A DNA stretch of 20,330 nucleotides from Mariaggregatimicrobium sp964498785 (GTDB lineage: Bacteria > Zhuqueibacterota > Zhuqueibacteria > Thermofontimicrobiales > Thiofontviventaceae). The number at the start of each line of letters is the position of its first letter. Positions within the stretch are counted from its first letter, which is position 1. The position numbers and the translations under genes are program-made. Location of the stretch: assembly GCA_964498785.1 (NCBI GenBank), contig CAZCJL010000116.1:1-20330 (forward strand), in the 5' to 3' direction. Shown piece after piece: positions 6,148 through 14,403 of the stretch. The notes beneath the pieces are model-generated. The model was not told the DNA's origin and made no database searches. It saw only the letters and a list, made by a program, of their open reading frames with translations.

Positions 6148-8088
6148 TTAAGCTGCGTTCAACAGTTTCTCCAGTTTAATTTGCACCTGCTCCCATCGGT
6201 AATAAAAGGACTGCAAATCTTTTTTCTTTGCAGTATACTCTTTTTGTATCTCGGAAATTAATTCACCCTTTTGATACGTTATCGGATCGGCCAGTATCGC
6301 CTCCAACTCCTGTTGACGATTTTCAAACTGTTCAATTTTCATCTCCAGATTTTTAATTTCCTGGTTTAATTCTTTTCGTTGCTCGCTTATAGCCTGCCTG
6401 GCCATTGCTTCCTGTTGTTTTTGTTCTTTTGTCTTTTTACTTTTCACCGATTTATCGAAACGAGATTCTTGTTGATTAATTTCGGTTTTTTCTTTTTCTC
6501 TACGTTTCAGATAATCGGAATAATTGCCCCAATATTCTTTTAACGAACAATTTTTTAGTTCCAGTACACGGGTTACCAGCTTGTCTAAAAAATAACGATC
6601 ATGTGAAATTAACAGCAAAGCGCCATCATAATTCTGGAGCGCTTTTTCCAGGGCTTCTTTAGAATTGATATCCAAATGATTTGTGGGCTCATCCATAATT
6701 AAAAAATTGACCGGCGATAACAGAATTTTGCTTAATGAAACCCGAGCCTTTTCACCGCCAGACAGTACCTTAATTTTTTTCAATACATCATCTCTGCTAA
6801 GTCCAAAAATGCCCAAAACATCACGGATTTTCGGCACCCGTGAGGTTACAACAGTTGATTTCACTTCATCATAAACGGTTGCATCTAACTTAAGTGTATC
6901 AACTTGATGCTGCGCATAATAACCAATTTGTGTTCTTTTTCCTATGGAAATAGCTCCTTCTTGCGGATCCAATTGTCCGGTAATAAGCTTCGTCAACGTT
7001 GTCTTTCCTGCGCCATTAACTCCCACCAAGGCAACTTTTTCACCTCGATAAATATCTAAATTTATTCCGTTTAAAACCCAGTCTTCATCATAGCGGAACG
7101 ACATTTTGTCGATTTTCAGCACATCTTTATAACTTTGCACATCCACCAAAATTTGGAAATCGATACTCCGGGGGTGCGAATCCGGTAATTCGGTTTTCTC
7201 CATTTTTTCCAATTGTTTAATTCTGCTCTGCACCTGCGCCGCCTTCGTCGCTTTATATCGAAAACGGTTAATAAATTTTTCCTGATGTTCTCGTTCCGAT
7301 TTTTGTTCCTCAATCTCTTTTAATAACAGAGCCGTCCGGGCTTCTTTTTCTCTTTCATAAAAATGATAATTACCCTGATAATGTGTTAATTTACCATTAA
7401 CAAGCTCAAATATTTCCTGGGACAGCCGGTCGATGAAAAATCGATCATGAGAAACAATAATCATGCTCCCTGGAAAATTCAGTAAAAATTGTTCCAGCCA
7501 TTCCAGCGAGGGCAAATCGAGATGATTTGTTGGCTCGTCTAAAAGAAGCAAATCTGGTTGTTGAAGCAATAGCCGTGCGAGATACACGCGCATGCGCCAG
7601 CCACCGCTAAATTCCGATAAATCGCTTCCGAATTGATCTTTTGAAAAACCCAGCCCTGTTAATATTTTTCTGGCAGTCGATTCCAAAGCATAGCCGCCGA
7701 GTAATTCAAATTGATGTTCCAGCATGCTAATTTGATGTACCAATTTTTCCGAATCTGAACCCTGCTCATCCAACTGAATCCGCAATTGCGCAATCCGTTT
7801 TTCCAGGTTTCGTATTTCCCGATGTCCTTCAACAACGGATTCCAGTATCTTATTTTCACCGATAGAAACTTCCTCTTGTGGAAGATATCCTATTTTATAA
7901 TTTTTCGGTTTTATAATCGTCCCGGCATCAGGTTGAAGCTCATCATTCAAAATACGAAGCAGCGTTGTTTTTCCAGTCCCGTTCGGACCAATCAAAGCAG
8001 CTCTTTTAGCAGGCTGAATAACCAGATTAGTGTTATTGATTAATTTTCTGTCCCCGATTGAATATTCGAGATTTCGGATTTGTAACAT
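6148..8088 (-). CDS. ABC-F family ATPase (ribosome-associated)
   Basis: The 646-residue protein has two ABC nucleotide-binding domains on one chain and no membrane segments, the mark of the ABC-F class (EttA, Uup, YheS, YdiF, resistance ARE proteins), which act on the ribosome and modulate the tRNA in the P or E site. Domain one has Walker A GPNGTGKT (34-41), signature SGG (161-163) and LLLLDEPTNHLD (180-191). The linker at about 240-305 is charged and helical, as expected of the P-site tRNA interaction motif. Domain two has GVNGAGKT (356-363), LSGGE (442-446) and LIMDEPTNHLD (463-473). Residues about 540-646 form a long coiled coil like the C-terminal domain of Uup/YdiF-type members. All catalytic glutamates are in place. 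The subgroup cannot be set by eye. The gene lies 101 bp downstream of glnA. Confidence 0.93.
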   Translation of the reverse strand: MLQIRNLEYSIGDRKLINNTNLVIQPAKRAALIGPNGTGKTTLLRILNDELQPDAGTIIKPKNYKIGYLPQEEVSIGENKILESVVEGHREIRNLEKRIAQLRIQLDEQGSDSEKLVHQISMLEHQFELLGGYALESTARKILTGLGFSKDQFGSDLSEFSGGWRMRVYLARLLLQQPDLLLLDEPTNHLDLPSLEWLEQFLLNFPGSMIIVSHDRFFIDRLSQEIFELVNGKLTHYQGNYHFYEREKEARTALLLKEIEEQKSEREHQEKFINRFRYKATKAAQVQSRIKQLEKMEKTELPDSHPRSIDFQILVDVQSYKDVLKIDKMSFRYDEDWVLNGINLDIYRGEKVALVGVNGAGKTTLTKLITGQLDPQEGAISIGKRTQIGYYAQHQVDTLKLDATVYDEVKSTVVTSRVPKIRDVLGIFGLSRDDVLKKIKVLSGGEKARVSLSKILLSPVNFLIMDEPTNHLDINSKEALEKALQNYDGALLLISHDRYFLDKLVTRVLELKNCSLKEYWGNYSDYLKRREKEKTEINQQESRFDKSVKSKKTKEQKQQEAMARQAISEQRKELNQEIKNLEMKIEQFENRQQELEAILADPITYQKGELISEIQKEYTAKKKDLQSFYYRWEQVQIKLEKLLNAA

Positions 8089-8189
8089 AATTAAATTTTC
8101 ATCAGTTGTGAATTAATATATAAATTTGTTCAAAAAATATCAAGAGGAAACTAATTTATAAAACAGGCAAATCTCAGCCACCACATAAT

Positions 8190-9626
8190 TTATACAGCAT
8201 AATACAAGTTCATTTCATACGGATGGGGGCGATTGCGCACTTCATTGAATTCGTGATTTAATTTTTGATCGATCCAGGCATTTACAATTTTTTCCGAAAA
8301 AATATTATCCTGGAGAAGAAACGCATGGTCTTTTTGTAATTCGTCCAATGCTTCTTTTAACGATAGCGGAAGTGATTTGATTTTGTCCTGTTCGGGTTTT
8401 GATAATTTGAATACATTAACGTCAAACGGCCCGAACCCCTCCTTTTCCGGATCGATATTATTTTTTACACCATCAATTCCAGCCAACAATAACGCCGAAA
8501 GCGCGAGATAAATATTACAGGTAGCGTCTGATGGGCGAAATTCAAAGCGTTTTGTTTCCGGTGTGTTTGCATATTTAGGAATTCGAATAGCCGCGCTTCG
8601 GTTTGCCAAACCGTAAATTGCTTTAATTGGCGCTTCAAATCCAGGGACGAGTCTTTTATAGGAAATAGTACTCGGATTTGTAAGCGCTAACAACGCAGGG
8701 CCGTGCTTTAAAATACCACCGATAAATTTTAAAGCCACATCACTAAGACCAGCCCATCCGTTTTCATCATAAAAAATCGGCTTTGAATCTTTAAAACAAT
8801 GCAAATGAAGATGCATACCACTTCCAGCCTCATTATACAACGGTTTCGGCATAAAGGTCACTGTTTTGTGATGTTCTTTTGCAGTCATTTTAATAATATA
8901 TTTAATGATCATGGTAATATCTCCCGCCCGTAACAAAGGATGATGTCCCACCTCAATTTCTGATTGCCCGGGACCGCCGACTTCATGATGGTGATAGCGC
9001 ACCGGAATATTGCATTCTTCAATATTTCGTACCATTTCCGCTCGCAGGTTATACAAATTATCCAGCGGCGGAATCGCATGATATCCTCCCTGACGCGCGA
9101 TTTTGTGGCCCAAATTTTTTTGGCCTTCAGAGGACGCAGTGTTCCAATCTGCCTCTTCCGAATCAATTTGATAAAAGGCAAGGTTAATATCGTTTGCATA
9201 GTTTATATTATCAAAAATGTAAAATTCAAACTCAGGACTCCAGTAACTGACATCTGCGATGCCGGTTTTAATCAGATATTTTTCCGCTGCCCGGGCGATA
9301 TTGCGAGGATCATAAGGAAAGGGAGCTAATGTATCTGCTTCAGCCGCAGAACATATAACACTCAATGTTTTTTGGCTCCAAAATTTATCTAACAACGCAG
9401 TATTAAAATCCGGTATCAGCACCATATCACCGGATTCTAAAGACTTAAAACCAGGGATACTTGAGCCGTCAAATGCAACACCTTTTTTCAGCAGTCCAGC
9501 ATCAAACTGGCTATTGGGAATAGTTAAATGATGCCATCGGCCAAATAGATCACTAAATTTAAAATCGATCATCTCCACATTTTCCTGGCGAACAAACTTG
9601 AAAATATCCTGAATTTCTTCCAGCAT
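8190..9626 (-). CDS. glnA: Glutamine synthetase, type I
   Basis: This enzyme makes glutamine from glutamate, ammonia and ATP in the cytoplasm as a dodecamer, the main entry of nitrogen into metabolism. The 478-residue length is near the 469 of E. coli GlnA. Visible family blocks are GVAFDGSSIPGF (49-60), EFEF with metal-binding Glu132 and Glu134, HHHEVGGPGQSE (212-223), GSGMHLH (268-274), NPSTISYKRLVPGFEAP (317-333, with the Glu331 loop) and ETKRFEFRPSD (357-367). The C terminus HPYEMNLYYAV matches the usual end. In the loop where adenylylated enzymes have NLYDLP, this protein reads NVFKLS, with Phe406 in place of Tyr, so adenylyltransferase control is unlikely. AGGAGAGG (9633-9640) lies 6 bases before the ATG. 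No NtrC or sigma-54 site could be recognised upstream. Confidence 0.97.
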   Translation of the reverse strand: MLEEIQDIFKFVRQENVEMIDFKFSDLFGRWHHLTIPNSQFDAGLLKKGVAFDGSSIPGFKSLESGDMVLIPDFNTALLDKFWSQKTLSVICSAAEADTLAPFPYDPRNIARAAEKYLIKTGIADVSYWSPEFEFYIFDNINYANDINLAFYQIDSEEADWNTASSEGQKNLGHKIARQGGYHAIPPLDNLYNLRAEMVRNIEECNIPVRYHHHEVGGPGQSEIEVGHHPLLRAGDITMIIKYIIKMTAKEHHKTVTFMPKPLYNEAGSGMHLHLHCFKDSKPIFYDENGWAGLSDVALKFIGGILKHGPALLALTNPSTISYKRLVPGFEAPIKAIYGLANRSAAIRIPKYANTPETKRFEFRPSDATCNIYLALSALLLAGIDGVKNNIDPEKEGFGPFDVNVFKLSKPEQDKIKSLPLSLKEALDELQKDHAFLLQDNIFSEKIVNAWIDQKLNHEFNEVRNRPHPYEMNLYYAV

Positions 9627-9712
9627 AAACTACCTCTCCTTATAATTCTGAATGTTACCTAAAATTCTAAAATGAAAATAAAATTTCTGTTTAAAATAAA
9701 TGTGCGCTCCGG

Positions 9713-9874
9713 AGTGAATCGCCTTTAGAACGTGTCCAAGAAATTCAATATATGTCATTCTAAGGATTTCGTCTGGCGGGAGGCGAATCCGCCTCGGCGG
9801 ATCATACCACCAAGTGATTGTCTTTAGAGTTTATTGGTGTAAATTTCTTCACTCCCCTGTTTATGCGATTCACT
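9713..9874. repeat. Long interrupted palindrome with GC-rich core
   Basis: Outer arms agtgaatcgc (9713-9722) and gcgattcact (9865-9874) pair perfectly. Nested pairs follow: aagaaatt (9738-9745) with aatttctt (9842-9849), and tctaa (9769-9773) with ttaga (9824-9828). The core has atccgcc (9787-9793) against ggcggat (9796-9802). The whole can fold as one long arm. It lies in the gene-free gap 9627-10063, upstream of glnA and downstream of the lon-like gene, and looks like a dispersed, possibly mobile, foldable repeat. The rest of that gap shows only the hairpin at 9996-10028. Confidence 0.5.
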
Positions 9875-9995
9875 GCAATATATAAAGGTGCATTGTTCTC
9901 CAAGTCTCGATAAAATTTGTAGTTATAATTTTATGTTTCATTTTAGTTTAGAATTTCAGGTGTTATAAATGGTGGATTAATGAGTATAGACGAAA

Positions 9996-10028
9996 ATACG
10001 GGCACTGCCAACATGGACAGCCCCGTAT
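9996..10028 (-). terminator. Probable terminator of the usp-lon unit
   Basis: On the minus strand a stem atacggg (10028-10022) pairs with cccgtat (10002-9996), enclosing a partly self-complementary loop (ctgtcc/ggcag). A short T run follows (attttcg). It lies 36 bases beyond the stop codon of the lon-like gene. The U-run is short, so termination may be partial. Confidence 0.5.
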
Positions 10029-10063
10029 CTTTAATTTAATGTAATGTGCTTTTTTTAGCCTCG

Positions 10064-12523
10064 TTAGGAATTATTATTATCCTCTTTTTTTCCGTTTGCT
10101 GATGATTTTTCGTTTTTATTGTTTTTATTTTTTTCTTTTGTTTGTTCCTCAAGCTCTTCCAATTTTTTTTCGACCGCGCCGTAAACCGTTCCTTTCGGAT
10201 ATGTTCCATCTTTTTTCATTTTACCGGCAGGAACACCAGTCAAAATTTCGATTCCTTCTTCAATTCGCGAAACAGCATATATATGAAATTTCTTTTCTTT
10301 AACAGCATTGAGGATTTCATTCTTTAACGTAAGATTTTTTATATTTGATTTTGGAATAATAACTCCCTGATCGTTTGTTAAACCGCGTACTTTACATATT
10401 GCATAGTAACCCTCAATTTTTTCCGAAACACCGCCAATCGGTTGAACCTCACCAAATTGATTGACCGAACCGGTGACCGCGATTCCCTGATTAATCGGAT
10501 AGCCGGATAGACTTGACAGAATCGCATACAGTTCTGTTGAAGATGCGCTGTCTCCGTCTATATCACCGTAACTTTGTTCAAAAGTGACACTGGCAGACAT
10601 GGAAAGCTGTTTTTTTTGACCAAACACACCATTTAAAAAAGCCGTTAATATTAACAGGCCTTTGTCATGAATTCTACCACTCATTTTGACTTCCCGGTCA
10701 ATTGCAACCACACCACTTTTTCCCTGGTAAAGCCGGACGGAAATCCGTGATGGTTTTCCGAACATGTAATCCCCATAGTTGTATACTACGAGGCTATTAA
10801 TTTCGCCGATTTTTTTGCCGGATGTATTGATAAAAATTGTCCCGGCGACAATCCGGTCCCGAATTAATTCCTCGATTTTATTTAACCGATTGATTTTCAT
10901 ATCCAACGCTTTTTGCACATCTGACCACGTAATTACCTCATGGTTATTTTGTGAAGCCCAGTAATCAGCTTCACGGACAAGATTGCAGACTTCTGCAAAC
11001 CGCGTGGAAAGTTTTGTCTGGTCTCCAACCAGTTCTGCACCAAACTCTACTATCCGTGCCACAGCCTCTTTATTAAAATGGTGCAAATTTTCTTCTTTAC
11101 ATCGGCTACTGATAAACTGTGCATATTTCTGAATATTCTTTTTTGTCATTTTCATTTGTACATTAAAATCAGCTTTCACTTTAAATAATTCCCGGAATTC
11201 ATCGTCCATATTATACAATGTGTAATAAATATCTGGCGAGCCGATCAGTACAATTTTAATATTCAATGGAATTTTTTCTGGTTGCAGAGTTTTCGTGCTG
11301 ACATAGCTATATTCTTCGCTTAAATCAGTAATATTTATTTCCTGATTTTTTAAAGTTCGTTTTAACGCCTCCCAACCAAACGGTTTTCTAAAAATTTGTT
11401 CAGCTTCCACAATCAAAAAACCGCCATTTGCCCGATGAAACGCGCCTCCCTTTATCATTGTAAAATCAGTAATCAGCGCGCCCAAATGCGGTTTCCGATC
11501 GATACGGCCAATTAAGTTATTGTACGTCGGATTTGTTTCTACAATGACAGGTGCGCCATGTGTTTTGCTATTATCGATAATAACATTTACTTGTAATCGA
11601 TCAAGATATGAGCCTGAAGATGGCATCATTATACCCAACGGAGAACCATCATTGTTCTTTTCCTGATTTTTTTTAAATTCATCAATATTTGCCAGCAAAT
11701 CATTTTCAACCATGTCAAGATATTCAGGAATTTCCGGGTATTGCTGGAATTCCTCTCTAATTTCTTCAAGCAAATAACCAACGGCAAATTTGACAGCGCT
11801 GCGCTCCAGTTCCGTAATATTTCGGTTAACATTTTGTTCTTCTCTGCGGATTTCATTGAGCGTCTTATTTAGATCTTCTTTTAGTTGTTTTCCCAGTTCA
11901 TCCAATCGTTTTTTTTCGTCATCCCGGAGCTGTTCATATTCTTCCGGTGAAATTGTTTTTCCATCTTTTACCGGAACCAGGAAAAATCCCTGTGGATTTT
12001 TTTGTAACGCCAGTCCATTTTCTTTTGCTTTTTTATCAATTTCGAGAAGCGCTTTATTTTGTGTATCCTGAAAATTTTGGATAAGCTGGTTTCGTTCCTT
12101 TTGGAAATCCTCTGAATAAAGTGTTTCCGGAATAATTTTTTCTAACTCGCATGAAAGATTTTTCATTTTTTTCTGAAAAATTCTGGCCTTTCCAGCAGGT
12201 AAACAAATAGCATTTGGCTCGTCCGGCGTCTGAAAATTATAAACATAACACCAATCATCCGGGTTTGGAAGTTTCCTGGCCTGGCGCTCAATCGCTTCTT
12301 TTATAGTAGATGTACGACCTGCTCCGCCAGGACCCAGCACATAGATATTATATCCGTAACTTTTTATGTTTACCCCGAAATCAATCGCCTCTACGGCCCG
12401 CTCCTGCCCGATAACCTCTTTTAAAGGCAATAGTTCTGCTGTTGAATCAAAGGGGAACTGCCCAGGATCGCAAAAATAGCGCAACTTGTTCGGTATTAAT
12501 TCTAATTTTTCGATATTCATCAT
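10064..12523 (-). CDS. Lon-like ATP-binding protease (COG1067/LonB-type, AAA_32 plus Lon proteolytic domain)
   Basis: The 819-residue product matches the Lon-related proteins that join a divergent AAA domain to a C-terminal Lon protease domain and lack the large N-terminal LAN domain of LonA. The nucleotide-binding loop GPGGAGRTS is at 64-72, with Arg70 where most AAA proteins have Lys. A charged helical insertion spans about 120-300. GGFLIVEAEQIFRKPFGWEALKR is the family's Walker B-like block. The protease domain has Ser659 in DGDSAS and Lys702 in GGVSEKIEG; their 43-residue spacing equals that of Ser679/Lys722 in E. coli Lon. The last 30 residues are a low-complexity Lys/Asn/Glu tail. AAGGAGA (12526-12532) overlaps the stop codon of usp; the second ATG at 12520 is better spaced than the one at 12523. 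It probably degrades damaged or regulatory proteins. Confidence 0.93.
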   Translation of the reverse strand: MMNIEKLELIPNKLRYFCDPGQFPFDSTAELLPLKEVIGQERAVEAIDFGVNIKSYGYNIYVLGPGGAGRTSTIKEAIERQARKLPNPDDWCYVYNFQTPDEPNAICLPAGKARIFQKKMKNLSCELEKIIPETLYSEDFQKERNQLIQNFQDTQNKALLEIDKKAKENGLALQKNPQGFFLVPVKDGKTISPEEYEQLRDDEKKRLDELGKQLKEDLNKTLNEIRREEQNVNRNITELERSAVKFAVGYLLEEIREEFQQYPEIPEYLDMVENDLLANIDEFKKNQEKNNDGSPLGIMMPSSGSYLDRLQVNVIIDNSKTHGAPVIVETNPTYNNLIGRIDRKPHLGALITDFTMIKGGAFHRANGGFLIVEAEQIFRKPFGWEALKRTLKNQEINITDLSEEYSYVSTKTLQPEKIPLNIKIVLIGSPDIYYTLYNMDDEFRELFKVKADFNVQMKMTKKNIQKYAQFISSRCKEENLHHFNKEAVARIVEFGAELVGDQTKLSTRFAEVCNLVREADYWASQNNHEVITWSDVQKALDMKINRLNKIEELIRDRIVAGTIFINTSGKKIGEINSLVVYNYGDYMFGKPSRISVRLYQGKSGVVAIDREVKMSGRIHDKGLLILTAFLNGVFGQKKQLSMSASVTFEQSYGDIDGDSASSTELYAILSSLSGYPINQGIAVTGSVNQFGEVQPIGGVSEKIEGYYAICKVRGLTNDQGVIIPKSNIKNLTLKNEILNAVKEKKFHIYAVSRIEEGIEILTGVPAGKMKKDGTYPKGTVYGAVEKKLEELEEQTKEKNKNNKNEKSSANGKKEDNNNS

Positions 12524-12530
12524 TGTCTCC

Positions 12531-13397
12531 TTATTTTATGCGAACTGTAAAAACTGGACATGGCGCTATATGAGCAACTTTTTCAGTTACACTTCCTAAT
12601 AAAACCCGCGGCCAATAACTTCGGCCATGAGTTGTAAGGGTTATCAAATCAATACTTTTTTCCGTGGCAAAATAAACAATTTCAGCGGCAGCATCTATGT
12701 TTCTGCGGATGACTTTTTCAATTTTTACATCATTATATTCTGAAGGAATTTTTATTTCTTTTTGAAACGCATCTGTTAAGGTTTCAAATGCTTCTTCTGA
12801 ACTATATTTCTTTATCTCCTGTTTATCAAATTCATGCAATTCAATAACATGAAGCAAATAAATCTTTGCATTAAATTTTCGCGCTAAACCAACTGCCTGA
12901 TGTAACCCCTGGTATGATTGTTCCGAAAGATCCAGAGGGCATAATATCTTTCGGATATTTCCAGTTTCGCGTTTTCCGTAAACTGTTAGTACCGGACATT
13001 CTGCCTTGCGAATGATTTTTCGCGATATTGTACCCAACGGTTGCCTGGTGGAATATGTTTGTCCGCGCGCCGAAATAATGATTAAATCAATTGACTCATC
13101 CTGTACATATTGGATGACCTCCTGATATACAGTTCCGTATCGGAGGACACCTTTTAAATCCGGAGAAATGTCATAGACAAATTCAGTTAATTTATTCTGT
13201 GTATTCTCTTCGATTGCACTTAGATAACCCGTGATATCAGGGAAAAAACGGTAGTAAACTTCCGGCGGTTTTGTGCTGACATGTAAAACTTGGGGAGTAA
13301 TGTTAAATTTTGAACCAAATGAGATAGCATATTTTACAACTTTTTTTGAAATATTTGTAAAATCAATGGGGACTAAAATCTTTTTGATCTTATCCAA
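12531..13397 (-). CDS. Tandem-domain universal stress protein (UspA family)
   Basis: The 288-residue protein is a fusion of two Usp domains, each of the Rossmann-like alpha/beta type that often binds ATP. Domain one (about 1-145) opens with KKILVPIDFTN and closes with the loop ARGQTYSTRQPLGTIS and AECPVLTVYG. Domain two (about 148-288) opens with RKILCPLDLSEQS and closes with THGRSYWPRVLLGSVTEKV and APCPVFTVR, closest to the G-x9-G-S/T phosphate-binding pattern. The first glycine of the full motif is missing in both, so ATP binding is uncertain. Translation starts at a TTG, with AAGGGA-like sequence 7 bases upstream; this gives the normal family N terminus. The gene runs into the lon-like gene with a 7-bp gap, suggesting coupled stress-related expression. 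Confidence 0.9.
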   Translation of the reverse strand: MDKIKKILVPIDFTNISKKVVKYAISFGSKFNITPQVLHVSTKPPEVYYRFFPDITGYLSAIEENTQNKLTEFVYDISPDLKGVLRYGTVYQEVIQYVQDESIDLIIISARGQTYSTRQPLGTISRKIIRKAECPVLTVYGKRETGNIRKILCPLDLSEQSYQGLHQAVGLARKFNAKIYLLHVIELHEFDKQEIKKYSSEEAFETLTDAFQKEIKIPSEYNDVKIEKVIRRNIDAAAEIVYFATEKSIDLITLTTHGRSYWPRVLLGSVTEKVAHIAPCPVFTVRIK

Positions 13398-13446
13398 ATT
13401 TATTCCCTTACTATTTAAAAGATAAGAGGTTGTATCTTTACAATAC

Positions 13447-13470
13447 TAAAAATCAAGTTAAAAATCAAGG
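13447..13470. promoter_or_regulatory. Tandem 12-bp repeat in the usp upstream region
   Basis: Two direct copies of taaaaatcaag plus one base (13447-13458 and 13459-13470) agree at 11 of 12 positions, a spacing of about one helical turn. They lie 50-73 bp upstream of the usp start in the 115-bp gap after lipA, where a promoter for the usp-lon pair would be expected. This may be an activator or repressor site. No clear -10/-35 pair could be fixed. Confidence 0.3.
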
Positions 13471-13513
13471 AAAAAATAGAAAAGAACAAATATATGGATT
13501 GATATTGCCTCTT

Positions 13514-14377
13514 TCAGTCTCTTACATTGAATGGCTGCAAGGCAGCATGATAGGAACTTCGCACAAGCGGAGCCGATTCAACATGTTTAAAACCAATTTT
13601 AAGCGCATAATCTTTAATTTTCTCAAATTCTTCAGGAATTACATAGCGGTCAATCGGCAAATGCATTGATGAAGGTTGCAGATATTGCCCTATTGTTAAA
13701 AAATCGCACTGAATTTCAACAATGTCATGCAATACCGGATATATTTCGGATTCTGTTTCTCCCAAACCAACCATTAATCCGGTTTTTGTAATTGAGCCCC
13801 ATTGTTTTGCTCTTTTTAATAATTCTATCGATCGATGATAAACCGCCTGAGGCCGTGCTTTGGAATAAAGTCGGGGTACCGTTTCCAGATTATGATTCAG
13901 TACATCTGGCTTAGCGTTGATTACCATCCGGAGCGCATCCTCATCACCCTGAAAATCCGGAATCAGTACCTCGACTTTACAATCTGGTATCGTTTGGTGA
14001 ATTTGCCGAATGGTTTCTGCAAAAATAGAAGCGCCACCATCATCCAAATCGTCTCTGGTAACTGATGTTATCACTGCATATTTCAGTTCGAGCATTTTTA
14101 CCGCTTCAGCAACGCGCATCGGCTCTTCGATGTCAAAGCCATCCGGAACGCCCGTTTTAACAGCACAAAAGCAACAATTTCGAGTGCATTTATCTCCTAA
14201 AATCATAAAAGTCGCTGTCCGGTTATTCCAGCATTCTCCGATATTAGGACAATGAGCACTTTCACAAACTGTGTGAAGGTGTTGGTCAGTTACTAATGCC
14301 CGAATATCATGATAGTTTTTACCTGCTGGCATGGGTACTTTTAGCCAATGCGGGTGCCGCTTTTTTCTGATTTTCAT
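13514..14377 (-). CDS. lipA: Lipoyl synthase
   Basis: LipA is a radical-SAM enzyme that inserts two sulfur atoms into octanoyl groups bound to lipoyl domains, giving the lipoate cofactor of 2-oxoacid dehydrogenases and the glycine cleavage system. The auxiliary cluster cysteines are Cys38, Cys43 and Cys49 in CESAHCPNIGEC. The radical-SAM CxxxCxxC motif is Cys64, Cys68 and Cys71 in CTRNCCFC. The closing RSSY motif at 273-276 provides the serine ligand of the auxiliary cluster. Length 287 is normal for compact members. The ATG lacks a strong Shine-Dalgarno site, so translation may be coupled to the upstream dihydrolipoyl dehydrogenase gene, which ends 26 bp before it. No octanoyltransferase (lipB) gene is in the window. 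Confidence 0.97.
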   Translation of the reverse strand: MKIRKKRHPHWLKVPMPAGKNYHDIRALVTDQHLHTVCESAHCPNIGECWNNRTATFMILGDKCTRNCCFCAVKTGVPDGFDIEEPMRVAEAVKMLELKYAVITSVTRDDLDDGGASIFAETIRQIHQTIPDCKVEVLIPDFQGDEDALRMVINAKPDVLNHNLETVPRLYSKARPQAVYHRSIELLKRAKQWGSITKTGLMVGLGETESEIYPVLHDIVEIQCDFLTIGQYLQPSSMHLPIDRYVIPEEFEKIKDYALKIGFKHVESAPLVRSSYHAALQPFNVRD

Positions 14378-14403
14378 AACTGTATTAAAATGACACTTGT
14401 AAA

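Noticed and set aside
8964..9329. A plus-strand open frame of about 120 codons opposite glnA
   Set aside because: It is antisense to one of the most certain genes in the window and its translation matches no family I know.
9713..9874. The palindrome upstream of glnA as a glutamine riboswitch
   Set aside because: I could not place the conserved core of a known glutamine riboswitch, and the nested-arm layout fits a foldable repeat better.
11790..12071. A serine/phenylalanine-rich plus-strand frame opposite the lon-like gene
   Set aside because: The composition is that of the complement of a Lys/Glu-rich coiled-coil coding region, so it is a by-product of the real gene.
13447..13470. Direct repeats as the start of a CRISPR array
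   Set aside because: Only two adjacent 12-bp copies without spacers, and no cas genes in the window.
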